Shown here piece by piece: positions 53,785 to 62,096 of a stretch of 64,000 nt of DNA (position 1 is the stretch's first letter; every line of letters begins with the position of its first letter). The stretch covers positions 372,001 through 436,000 of the forward strand of contig NZ_JBNINT010000001.1 of the NCBI RefSeq assembly GCF_050510895.1. The letters run 5' to 3'. This stretch comes from Pannonibacter phragmitetus_B (GTDB lineage: Bacteria > Pseudomonadota > Alphaproteobacteria > Rhizobiales > Stappiaceae). A model generated the notes under the pieces. It saw only the letters and a list, made by a program, of their open reading frames with translations, was not told the origin of the DNA and made no database searches. A program made the position numbers and the translations under genes.

Positions 53785-53813
53785 GTAATAGTTTTTTAGT
53801 AAAAATATATCAA
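53785..53813 (-). promoter_or_regulatory. Candidate promoter of the large unknown operon
   Basis: On the minus strand TTGATA (53813-53808) and TATTAC (53790-53785) are separated by exactly 17 bases inside a sharply AT-rich island. Transcription would start about 117 bases before the first gene at 53661. Confidence 0.5.
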
Positions 53814-53845
53814 CTTATGATTGATTTTAAAGTGTTGCGCCCAAG

Positions 53846-54106
53846 TCATGCCGCCTGCAGCATTTTGGGAGTAAGCCGGGGTGCTCTAAAGTCTGGCCAG
53901 GGTGCGCCCAGCTGTAGATTTTTCTTGCGGGCAAGCGGTGCCGGAGCCTGTCTTTCGCTGGAATTCTGCTGGGTGTTGCCGCCACTGACAGTCGCAGCAG
54001 TGCCCGTGTCTTTGGTATCAGCACGGGCAGGATCTGCGTTGTATGCTTTGTTTCTGATCGATGGCGGGGCAGGCAGGCTGGGTTGCGTTATTGCGGGCAC
54101 CATCAT
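53846..54106 (-). CDS. Possible small disordered protein (weak)
   Basis: An 86-residue frame rich in Pro, Ala, Ser, Thr and Asn (NTQQNSSERQAPAPLARKKN) with no match to any family I know. It lies upstream of the candidate promoter of the unknown operon and begins near the end of the convergently read region. The protein-like composition is the only support; the ribosome site is poor and the frame may be chance. Confidence 0.2.
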   Translation of the reverse strand: MMVPAITQPSLPAPPSIRNKAYNADPARADTKDTGTAATVSGGNTQQNSSERQAPAPLARKKNLQLGAPWPDFRAPRLTPKMLQAA

Positions 54107-54150
54107 CTTGATGACCGTTCATTGTACTGCTGCCAGTTCCCCGCCTTTCC

Positions 54151-55148
54151 TTACCCCTCGATCAGCGCAATCATCTTCTCCAGGCGCTTCATTGCCAGCC
54201 AGCCGTCATGGATCTGGGGGCATTGCTGCTTTCGCCGCGCATGGTGGCAGCCACATCAAGCAGAAGGGCGTGGTAACCCTTGTAGTCCTCGTTGGCGGCG
54301 GCGGTGAAGTTGGGTGACCAGGTGAGGCTGTCGCAACCCGGGTCAAGGCTCGCCTGCGGGTCGTCCACCTTGAAGGGCGGATTGCGGTGCCAGGAGACGT
54401 TGATGACGTTCTCCACCTCGATCCGGTTGTGATCGCCCATGATCTGGACGAATTCCATGGGCGTGCCGCGTGACTGGACCGTGCCCATGATGATGTTGCC
54501 GATGACGCCGTTTTCGCACTCAAAGTTCATGTGCAGCAGCATCTTGCCTTTGTCCGGCACATTCTTGCGCAGGCGCACGTCTGCAAACTCGGAACCGGCA
54601 AACCAGGTGATCAGGTCCATGTAGTGGACGCAGTGATGCAGGTAGAAGCCGGTGTAATCCACCTCTCCGGCGAAATAGGTCGGCGCCGTCATGTAGCTGC
54701 CGTGAATGCCGAGCACTTGGCCGAATGCGCCGCCGTCGAGGATGTTCTTTGCAACCTTGTTGCCGGCGGAATAGCGCTTCATGAAGCCGACAGTGACGGG
54801 TACGCGGGCTGCTTCCGATGCCTTGACCAGTTCCAGCGCCTGCGCTGCCGTTGCCGCAGGCGGCTTTTCCATGAAGACAGGCAGCCCGCGCTTCAGGGCG
54901 GCGAGTGTTGCCCGGAAATGAATGTCCGGTCCCACCGCCATGCCGACGGCATCAATGCCGCCTGCTGCGATCATTTCTTCAAAGTCTGTATGGACGGACG
55001 TCGCACCGAACTGGCGTGCGGCATTGCGGGCCGCTGCCTCGTCCCGGTCGCACACGGCGGTGATTTCGAAGCCGCTGCGGGCAAGTTGCGGCAGCAGCAT
55101 CCAGGTTGCGTGGCGGCCGCAGCCGATCCAGCCGATCTTGATCGTCAT
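54151..55148 (-). CDS. Gfo/Idh/MocA-family oxidoreductase (frameshifted)
   Basis: About 332 residues once one base is restored. The N-terminal Rossmann domain starts KIGWIGCGRHATWMLLPQLA, with DRDEAAARNAARQFG, and the conserved VFMEKPPA carries the catalytic Lys of the EKP motif. Near the C-terminus five G at 54216-54220 break the frame: six give NAPQIHDGWLAMKRLEKMIALIEG, ending at TAA 54151, the usual end of the family. It overlaps the isomerase stop by one base. It should oxidise or reduce a sugar or cyclitol delivered by the upstream ABC transporter. Confidence 0.88.
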
Positions 55149-56035
55149 CAGTGGTTGACCTCAGCAAATGTCAGGGCAGAGCGGATCAGGCCAAGGCCCG
55201 CCCGCAGCTTTTCATCTTCGTCCTCATGCGGCGCGCGCCAGTGGGCGATGGGCAGGGCCACCCGCTCATCCTCGCGGCGGAAAGGCTCCAGCGACACCGG
55301 CCCCTCGTAGCTGACCGCATGAAGCGCGCGGGCAATGGCCGTCCAATCCATGTTGCCGGTGCCGGGAAAGCCGCGGTGGTTCTCGTTGGCCTGGAAATGC
55401 ACCAGCCGGTTTCCGGCAGCGCGAATGGCGTCCGGAATGGAGCGCTCTTCCATGTTCATGTGGAACGTGTCCAGCATTACGCCGAGACCGGGACTGGCAA
55501 CTGCATCGCAAACCTCGATGGCCTGCGCCGTGGTACAGATGATGTCGGTTTCGAAGCGGTTCAGCGGCTCAAGGCCAAAGACCTTGCCAGCTTCTGCGGC
55601 CTGCCTTGCCGCAATGGACAGGCCCTCGATGGTGCGGGCTGCGCGTGCGGCGATCTGGTCCGCATTCCAGGAAAAGGGTGGGCGTCCGGCAAAGACCAGC
55701 GGCTCGCCATAGAGTGGCCCGCCGATGATGGTGGCGCCGATCTGCTCCGCTGCCGTGATGCAATAGGAGAGATAGTCCTGTCCGCCCTTGCGTGCAACTG
55801 CATCCTCGCTGGCAATGGAGCGCTGCAGGTTGACGCGGGCGGCGAGCACGATGCCGAGGCCTTCGCCCTCGCAGATGCGGCGCACTTCGGCAGGATCAAG
55901 ATCATCCTCCGGCTCTGGCACCAGCAGCTCGATGAAGTCGAAGCCGAGTGCGCGGGTCTTCTTCAGGAACGGCAGGGCGGCGTTGGTGAAGGGCCGCGTA
56001 AATTGCATCGAGATGATGCCGATGGGGTTTTTCAC
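55148..56035 (-). CDS. Sugar phosphate isomerase/epimerase-family protein
   Basis: A 295-residue AP-endonuclease-2-fold TIM barrel like xylose isomerase, hydroxypyruvate isomerase and inosose dehydratase. Characteristic blocks are FIELLVPEPEDDLDPAEVRRICEGEGLGI, VFGLEPLNRFETD, GVMLDTFHMNMEE and LVHFQANENHRGFPGTG; Glu, Asp-His and Glu residues of the metal site are present. The start is GTG 56035 with GAGGA upstream; upstream frame text is nonsense. It lies 26 bases after the permease gene and is coupled to the oxidoreductase. Confidence 0.88.
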   Translation of the reverse strand: MKNPIGIISMQFTRPFTNAALPFLKKTRALGFDFIELLVPEPEDDLDPAEVRRICEGEGLGIVLAARVNLQRSIASEDAVARKGGQDYLSYCITAAEQIGATIIGGPLYGEPLVFAGRPPFSWNADQIAARAARTIEGLSIAARQAAEAGKVFGLEPLNRFETDIICTTAQAIEVCDAVASPGLGVMLDTFHMNMEERSIPDAIRAAGNRLVHFQANENHRGFPGTGNMDWTAIARALHAVSYEGPVSLEPFRREDERVALPIAHWRAPHEDEDEKLRAGLGLIRSALTFAEVNH

Positions 56036-56061
56036 GGAATAGGTCCTCGTCTTTGATGGGA

Positions 56062-56895
56062 TCAGCCCTTCACGGCGCCTTGCGTCAGGCCGCCCACCAG
56101 CCGCCGCTGCACGATCAGGAAAAGGAGAGTTGCGGGCATGGCGCCAATGATGCCGCCAGCAGTCAGAAGCCCCCATTGCACCTGGTATTCGCCGATCATG
56201 GTCTGCACGGCGACGGTGATGGGACGCACGCTCTGGCCGCCGAGGGTGAGGGCGTAGAGATATTCGTTCCACGCGGTGATGAAGATGTAGATGCCCGTGG
56301 CGATGATGCCCGGGGTGCATAGGGGCAGCACCACCCTTGTCATGGCCTGAAGACGAGAGCAGCCATCGGTCATCGCCGCTTCATCCAGCGAGCGGGGAAT
56401 GCCGTTGATGTAGCTCGTCATCATCCAGACCGAGAAGGGGATGGCGATGGTCGAATTGGCGATGATCAGGGCAAAGTGGGTGTCGAGCAGCCCGAGCTGA
56501 CGCATCAGCACGAAGAGCGGCAGGATCAGCAGCACCAGCGGGAACATGTTGATCAGCAGGAACTGCAACAACAGCACCCGTTTGAAGCGGAAGTCGAAGC
56601 GCGAAAAGCTGTAGGCTGCAGAGACCGACAGGGCGAGGCCCACAACCACCGTGCCCGAAGCGATGATGAAACTGTCCAGCATGTTGCGGGCAAAGCCCAC
56701 ATTGGCAAAGAGCCGCTCGTAATTGTTCAGTACGAGATCTGCGAGCGAAGGCCCGCGGGTGAAGAGCTGGTCTTCCGCTGTCAGTGAAGTCAGTGCCATC
56801 CAGAGATAGGGGCCGAGCGTGAAGGCGAGGATTGCCAGCATCGGCAGGTCTACCGTCAGGATACGGGCGAGGGTTGTCTTGCGTCCGAGGGCCAT
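56062..56895 (-). CDS. Carbohydrate ABC transporter permease (MalG-like)
   Basis: A 277-residue inner-membrane protein with six hydrophobic segments. The EAA loop that contacts the ATPase reads RSLDEAAMTDGCSRLQAMTRVVLPLCTPG. Its ATG overlaps the stop of the other permease (TAATG), as is usual for heterodimeric permeases of the CUT1 family. Confidence 0.92.
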   Translation of the reverse strand: MALGRKTTLARILTVDLPMLAILAFTLGPYLWMALTSLTAEDQLFTRGPSLADLVLNNYERLFANVGFARNMLDSFIIASGTVVVGLALSVSAAYSFSRFDFRFKRVLLLQFLLINMFPLVLLILPLFVLMRQLGLLDTHFALIIANSTIAIPFSVWMMTSYINGIPRSLDEAAMTDGCSRLQAMTRVVLPLCTPGIIATGIYIFITAWNEYLYALTLGGQSVRPITVAVQTMIGEYQVQWGLLTAGGIIGAMPATLLFLIVQRRLVGGLTQGAVKG

Positions 56896-57833
56896 TACTG
56901 CACCGCCTTTGCCGAACGTTTCAGATAAAGCACCACAATGCCCAGAAGCAGCAGGGTGAATGTCATGGCGAGGGCCGAGCCGTAGCCGAAGTCGAGGTTT
57001 GTCCGCGCTTCAAGGAAGGCGTAGAGCGGCAGGGTATAGGTGGAATAGCCCGGTCCGCCGCCGGTCATGACGAAGATCACGTCCATCGAGTTCGCCACCC
57101 AGATGGTACGCAGCAGAATGGCGGTGAACAGAACGCCCGAGATGCCCGGCAGCGTGATGTGCCAGAACTGGCGCAAGGTGGACGCGCCGTCGATGGCAGC
57201 GGCTTCATAGTAGCTTTTGGGGATCGACTGTAGGCCCGCGAGGATCATCACCGCAAAGAAGGGAAAGCCCTGCCAGGTGAGAGTCAGGATGATCGCATAG
57301 AGCGCCGTATCCGGATTGGCGAGCCAGGGGATCGAGGTTTCCAGAATGCCGATGCGCAGCAGAAGGTCATTGAGGATGCCGTAGTTGGAATCATAGATCC
57401 ACGACCACATCAGCGCGATGACCACCGATGGCAGCGCCCAGGGAATGATGATGAGCGCGCGGGCAAGCGGCCGCCAGGGAAAGCTCTGGTTCAGCAGCAG
57501 CGCCGTGGCCAGCCCCAGCAGCGCCTGTGCGGGAACGGTGAGCGCGATCCACAGCACCGTATGGCGCAGCGAAATCCAGAACACTTCGTCCTGCAGGATC
57601 GCCAGATAATGCGTGAGGCCCGCCCATTCGAAACTCTTGGGCCGGAACAGAACGTAGTTGTGAAGGCTCATCCAGGCCGTCTGCACCATCGGAAAGAAGA
57701 CGATGGCCAGGGTGACCAGAACGGCCGGGGACAGCAGGGCCAGCGGCAGCACCTGCCGCGACAGGGCCGCCCGCCGGGATGTCTGAATGTCCCCGCCTCG
57801 GGGCAGTGTCGTGCTGGACATGGTCTGACTCAT
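56895..57833 (-). CDS. Carbohydrate ABC transporter permease (MalF-like)
   Basis: A 312-residue inner-membrane protein with six or seven hydrophobic segments. The EAA loop is YYEAAAIDGASTLRQFWHITLPGI. The start is the Met of MSQTMSS (57833); 26 more upstream residues are open but not family-like. It pairs with the adjacent MalG-like permease. Confidence 0.92.
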   Translation of the reverse strand: MSQTMSSTTLPRGGDIQTSRRAALSRQVLPLALLSPAVLVTLAIVFFPMVQTAWMSLHNYVLFRPKSFEWAGLTHYLAILQDEVFWISLRHTVLWIALTVPAQALLGLATALLLNQSFPWRPLARALIIIPWALPSVVIALMWSWIYDSNYGILNDLLLRIGILETSIPWLANPDTALYAIILTLTWQGFPFFAVMILAGLQSIPKSYYEAAAIDGASTLRQFWHITLPGISGVLFTAILLRTIWVANSMDVIFVMTGGGPGYSTYTLPLYAFLEARTNLDFGYGSALAMTFTLLLLGIVVLYLKRSAKAVQ

Positions 57834-57888
57834 CAGGGTTTCCGGGGTGGGCTTGGGGCAAAGGTCAAGTGACGGCAGATCTATCCTC

Positions 57889-57929
57889 GGTCTCTCCGCT
57901 CCCCTTCCCAAGAGGGGGGCGGAGAGACC
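57889..57929. promoter_or_regulatory. Intercistronic hairpin after the binding-protein gene
   Basis: GGTCTCTCCGCTCCCC (57889-57904) pairs over its full length, apart from one position, with GGGGGGCGGAGAGACC (57914-57929), with a 9-base loop. It lies between the binding-protein and permease genes, where such hairpins protect the upstream mRNA and raise binding-protein yield. Confidence 0.6.
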
Positions 57930-57968
57930 GGATACCAGGTGCGGAGGGCTGCTCCGCCTCTCATCCCG

Positions 57969-59195
57969 TCACTTCTGCTCGAACAGCTTGGCGATAGCTG
58001 CGTTCATTTCGGCAGCGGTGATCTGGCCAAGCAGCGCGCGCTGCATGTTGGCTGGCCAGACCGTGTTGACGAATTCCGGCGTGTTGGACGAGGCTGGCAG
58101 CAGGTGGGCGAAGGGCAGTGAATCCTTGGTTGCCTCAACGAAGCGCGCCTCATGGCCATTCCAGCTGGCGGTATCGGTCTTGGTCACCGGCAACTGGCCT
58201 GTCGCAGTGTTGAAGAGGGCGTTGTTGCCTTCGGTGGAGAGGAACGACACCCACTTCCAGGCGGCATCCTTGTCGGTGGCCGATGAGAGAACGCCGGTCG
58301 ATTCATCGCCGAAGGTGGTCCAGCGGCCGCCGCCGCATTCGGGCACCGGAACGGCGCTGACCTTGTCACCAAGGGCTGCCACCAGATCGCGGGAAGAGCC
58401 CACGTGGTGGATGGTCATGGCGGTCACGCCGGTCTTGAAGGCACCGATGATTTCCTGGAAGCCGTCATTCGGAGCTGAGGGCGGGAACACCTTGTCCTTT
58501 TGGAACAGGTCCACGACGAACTGGGTTCCGGCCACGCCTGCCTCGGAGTTGAGGCTTGCATCCAGCGCCACACCGGTGCGGCCAAGGGTGAAGGCGCCCC
58601 AATGTTCATGCCCGGACTTGCCGCCCCGGAAGCCGAAGCCGTAAGTGTCGATCTTGCCGTCGCCGTTGGTGTCGCGGGTCAGCTTGATTGCGGCGTCGCG
58701 CAGTTCCTCACAGGTCTTCGGTGGGGTCAGGCCCAGCTCGGTGAACATGTCGGCACGGTAGTAGAGATAGAGCGCCACATATTGCACCGGCAGATAATAG
58801 TGTTTGCCGTCCTGCGCCTTGGTCAGGTCGAACAGATTGTCGAGAATGTTGTCCTTGCCATCCCAGCTGTTGATGCGCTCATCCAGCGGCTCCAGCGCTT
58901 CCATTTCCAGAAGACGGGGCAGGGCGAACATCTTCAGCATTGCCGCGTCCGGGGCATTGCCGCCGGCAATTGCGGTGTAGAGATTGTCGTAATAGCTGTT
59001 CCAGGGAATGTTACGGGCATCGATCTTGATGTCCGGATTTGCTTCCTCGAACTTCTTCACCAGATCCGACATCGGGTTTTCCGGATTGTCGAAGTGGTAC
59101 CAGAAACGTACGGTGCTGGCGGCATTCGCCTGTCCTGCAAGCAAAGCGGTGCCAAGGCCGGCCACGAGGGCCAGCGTGCTGATCATGTTCTTCAT
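57969..59195 (-). CDS. Carbohydrate ABC transporter substrate-binding protein
   Basis: A 408-residue periplasmic receptor of the MalE/UgpB type with a signal peptide (MKNMISTLALVAGLGTALLAGQANA). VRFWYHFDNPENPMSDLVKKFEEANPDIKI and FVEATKDSLPFAHLLPASSN are typical of CUT1 receptors. It is the first transport gene after the hydrolase and is followed by a hairpin. Confidence 0.92.
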   Translation of the reverse strand: MKNMISTLALVAGLGTALLAGQANAASTVRFWYHFDNPENPMSDLVKKFEEANPDIKIDARNIPWNSYYDNLYTAIAGGNAPDAAMLKMFALPRLLEMEALEPLDERINSWDGKDNILDNLFDLTKAQDGKHYYLPVQYVALYLYYRADMFTELGLTPPKTCEELRDAAIKLTRDTNGDGKIDTYGFGFRGGKSGHEHWGAFTLGRTGVALDASLNSEAGVAGTQFVVDLFQKDKVFPPSAPNDGFQEIIGAFKTGVTAMTIHHVGSSRDLVAALGDKVSAVPVPECGGGRWTTFGDESTGVLSSATDKDAAWKWVSFLSTEGNNALFNTATGQLPVTKTDTASWNGHEARFVEATKDSLPFAHLLPASSNTPEFVNTVWPANMQRALLGQITAAEMNAAIAKLFEQK

Positions 59196-59240
59196 GTGCT
59201 ATTCTCCTCCCAAAGAACTCGCGGATTTGTAAGGGCGGGT

Positions 59241-60181
59241 TCAGGTCATCGTGCGGAACGCCTCGCCCGCACGTTCAAAGGCAGCCTCCGCCTGAGGCAG
59301 CCAGATGCTCATCTGCATGAAGCCGTGCACCACACCGGGCACGGTGTCGAAAGGGTCTTTACGGCCAAGCGCGCGCAGCCTTGCAGCCAGTGCTTCGCTG
59401 TCTGAGCGCAGCGGGTCCACCTCTGCGGCATTGAGATAAAGCGGTGGCAGGGCGGCAAGGACCTCATCAGATGCGCGCGCCGGGGTCAGGCACGGATCGG
59501 ACAGGCGTTTGTCCTCTGGTGCATAGAAATCCCAGTAGCGCTGCATCTTGCCCCGTGTCAGGCCAGGGCCATCAGCCACCTGCCGGTAGCTGGGACTTTT
59601 AAAGTCGGCGTCAAACACGCCGTAAAACAGAAGCCCGCAGTGCGGCAGACCGCGGCCCTTGAGCCGGATCATCAGCGCCAGCGCCAGATTTGCCCCGGCG
59701 CTGTCGCCGGACACAGACCAGCGCCGGCCGGAAAGGACATGCTCGCGCTCGGCCCAGAAGGACAGGCAATCCTCCAGTCCTGCCGGATAGGGATGCTCGG
59801 GCGCCAGCCGGTAATCGAAGGTGATGACAGGCGCCCCCGTTGCCAGAGCCAGCCGCCGGGCTGCGCCCTCATGGGTCGCCGCTGAGCAGAAGGCCCAGCC
59901 GCCGCCGTGAATGTAGAGGATGGCCTCGCGGCCCGTATCGGACGGGGGATGAAGACGAATGCCCGCCGTCCGCCGGGTGTCTCCACGATCAGTTCCCGTG
60001 CCATCGCCGGGGCAGGGCCGTTCCAGCGCCGGTTGGCAGCTTCGGCCCTTGCACGGCCTTCGGCTGGTGGCAGAAGCGTAGGGTCCGGCTGCACGCCGTC
60101 TTCCGCCATCAGCCGGTCCATCACGGCCTGCATTTCCGGCGCAAGCGGCAGCAGGGGCAGGGTATCGCGCTCCGCCGTCAT
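59241..60181 (-). CDS. Alpha/beta hydrolase, HSL family (frameshifted)
   Basis: About 313 residues once one base is restored. The oxyanion motif LYIHGGGWAFCSAATHEG and the nucleophile elbow VSGDSAGANLALALM identify the hormone-sensitive-lipase-like esterases; the acid is in AEVDPLRSDSEAL and the His in PGVVHGFMQM. The frame breaks at five G (59944-59948, plus strand); six give VFIPPSDTGREAILYIHGGGW. ATG 60181 overlaps the GntR stop (ATGA). Removal of an ester or acyl group from the transported sugar is plausible. Confidence 0.85.
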
Positions 60182-60864
60182 GATGGCATGCCTCCCACGG
60201 TCATTACCGCCGGTCCCAGATCGACGATGGTGGAGATATGGTGGGACAGTGCCTGATGCAGTGCCTTGGCGTCGCGTGCCTCGACGGCCTCTATGATGAC
60301 CACATGCCGGTTGGCGGTAGCCATCAGGTCCCGGTCCTCGGCACGGCTGTTGAGGATCTTGAAACGCTGGCTGTGCACGAGGCAGCGGGCCAGAACCGGC
60401 TCGACCACGGGCATATGCGCGGCGGCGAAAAGGCTCAGGTGGAAGTGGCAATCGTGCTGCAAAAGGGAGTATTCGTCCTCCTGCAATGCGGCAAGGCGCA
60501 TCATCTGCAGGTGGCTTTCCAGCGTCTTCATCAGCGCGCCGTCCATGGCTTCCGCAACACGGATGGCGGCCCGGCATTCGATGTCATGGCGGATGTGCAG
60601 CAACTCGCGCACGTCTTCCGAACTTGCCGGAGAAACATGGGTGTCGCGGCGGGCGCGGCGGATGATCAGCCCTTCCTCGGACAGGCGCATCAGGGCTTCG
60701 CGGATGGTGCCCTGAGCAACCTCGAAACGCTGGGCAAGCTCCAGTTCACGCAGCACCTCGCCGGCAGCCAGCTTGCCGAGAACGATCTCGCGGCGCAAAG
60801 CCTCTTCAACCAGTTCGCTGCGGCTGGGCTGTGTTCGGGATCTGAGGTTTTCAACGGCGCTCAT
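60178..60864 (-). CDS. GntR-family (FCD subgroup) repressor of the sugar operon
   Basis: A 228-residue GntR regulator. The winged helix reads LRELELAQRFEVAQGTIREALMRLSEEGLI (about residues 38-68). The all-helical FCD effector domain carries its metal-binding residues in HDIECRAAIRV, LQHDCHFHLSLF and HVVIIEAVEARDAKALHQALSHHI. It leads the minus-strand operon and is divergent from the ATPase gene, with three spaced repeats between them that are probable operators. Confidence 0.92.
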   Translation of the reverse strand: MSAVENLRSRTQPSRSELVEEALRREIVLGKLAAGEVLRELELAQRFEVAQGTIREALMRLSEEGLIIRRARRDTHVSPASSEDVRELLHIRHDIECRAAIRVAEAMDGALMKTLESHLQMMRLAALQEDEYSLLQHDCHFHLSLFAAAHMPVVEPVLARCLVHSQRFKILNSRAEDRDLMATANRHVVIIEAVEARDAKALHQALSHHISTIVDLGPAVMTVGGMPS

Positions 60865-60899
60865 GCAGGATCATCCGTTCGCCACGGGTATTTCAGTCG

Positions 60900-60945
60900 T
60901 ATTGATAATCGCATTCTTATTGATAATGTCAACCGTATTGATAAT
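60900..60945. promoter_or_regulatory. Three direct repeats at 18-base spacing, candidate GntR operators
   Basis: TATTGATAAT occurs exactly at 60900-60909, 60918-60927 and 60936-60945, so the copies repeat every 18 bases. They lie in the 149-base divergent region between the GntR gene and the ABC ATPase gene and sit in the only AT-rich part of it. Both promoters would be covered. Confidence 0.7.
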
Positions 60946-61013
60946 ATGGTTTTGAAATTTCCGGCTGGGAGGCCGGGCAAGGGACGAATGGAAACGAGCT
61001 GGAGGAGGAAGCG

Positions 61014-62096
61014 ATGGCGCGGATTGAACTGGCGAAGGTCGTCAAACGCTATGGTGCGGTGGAAGCCATTCATGGCGTCGATCTGGAGATCGAAGACGGA
61101 GAATTCGTTGCGTTCGTTGGTCCGTCGGGCTGTGGCAAGTCCACCATGCTGCGCATGATCGCAGGGCTTGAGGAGATCAGCGGCGGCACGCTGCGCATCG
61201 GCGAAGCCGTGGTCAATGATGTGGAGCCCAAGGGCCGCGATGTTGCCATGGTGTTTCAGGACTACGCCCTTTATCCGCACATGAGCGTGGCGCAGAACAT
61301 CGGCTTTGGCCTGAAGATGCGCGGTGAGGCACCCGAAGTGATCCGCCAGAAGGTGGAGGACGCCGCCCGCATCCTGCAGCTTGAGGACTATCTGGAGCGC
61401 AAGCCCGGCCAGCTGTCCGGCGGCCAGCGCCAGCGCGTTGCCATGGGCCGCGCCATCGTGCGCAAGCCCAAGGTCTTCCTGTTTGACGAGCCCCTGTCGA
61501 ACCTTGATGCCAAGCTCCGGGTGGAAATGCGCACCCAGATCAAGCGCCTGCACCGCATGCTGCGCACGACCACCATCTATGTTACCCATGATCAGGTGGA
61601 GGCCATGACGCTGGCGGACCGTGTTGTGGTGCTGCGCGGCGGCAACCTCATTCAGCATGGCCGTCCGCTGGAGCTTTACGAGCGCCCCAACTGCCGCTTC
61701 GTTGCCGAATTCATCGGCTCACCACAGATGAACATCCTGCCCGGCACGGTCATCAGTTCCGATGGCAGCCCGGCCGTTGAACTGGATGGTGGCGCGGCGG
61801 TCCAGATGCCCGGTCTTGCGGCCGAGCCCGGACGCAAGGTGGATGCAGGCATCCGGCCCGAGCATATCGAGGCCTGCGCCGAAGCCGAGGCGGATCTCAT
61901 TGTCGATGTGGATGTGCTGGAGGAGCTTGGCTCCGACACGCTGGCCATCTGCCTGTGGGCGGGGCGCGAACTCACCGTCCGCCTTCCCGCCGGTCCCGGT
62001 TCAGGTCCGGGTCTTGCTGCCCGCACCCGCCTTCCCCTGCGCTTCCGCCGCGACTGCCTGCATGTGTTCGACGCTCAGACTGGTGTGCGGTTGTGA
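61014..62096 (+). CDS. ugpC: Carbohydrate ABC transporter ATPase (UgpC/MalK-like)
   Basis: A 360-residue ATPase. Walker A GPSGCGKST is near residues 38-46, the Q-loop is in MVFQDYALYPHMSV, the signature is LSGGQRQRVAMGRAI, Walker B is VFLFDEPLSNLD and the switch His is in YVTHDQVEAM. The C-terminal TOBE-type regulatory domain follows (MNILPG, GIRPEHIE). ATG 61014 has GGAGGAGG. The operon across the divergent region lacks its own ATPase, so this one should energise it. Confidence 0.93.
   Translation: MARIELAKVVKRYGAVEAIHGVDLEIEDGEFVAFVGPSGCGKSTMLRMIAGLEEISGGTLRIGEAVVNDVEPKGRDVAMVFQDYALYPHMSVAQNIGFGLKMRGEAPEVIRQKVEDAARILQLEDYLERKPGQLSGGQRQRVAMGRAIVRKPKVFLFDEPLSNLDAKLRVEMRTQIKRLHRMLRTTTIYVTHDQVEAMTLADRVVVLRGGNLIQHGRPLELYERPNCRFVAEFIGSPQMNILPGTVISSDGSPAVELDGGAAVQMPGLAAEPGRKVDAGIRPEHIEACAEAEADLIVDVDVLEELGSDTLAICLWAGRELTVRLPAGPGSGPGLAARTRLPLRFRRDCLHVFDAQTGVRL

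Larger units (their letters stand above)
53662..54150. other. Gene-poor region upstream of the unknown operon
   Basis: About 490 bases between two minus-strand gene sets. It contains the AT-rich promoter island (about 53785-53830) and one weak small frame. I see no repeat or RNA gene. Confidence 0.45.

Noticed and set aside
53760..54317. 185-codon plus-strand frame between the unknown block and the oxidoreductase
   Set aside because: It overlaps the end of the frame-corrected oxidoreductase gene and has no protein-like domains.
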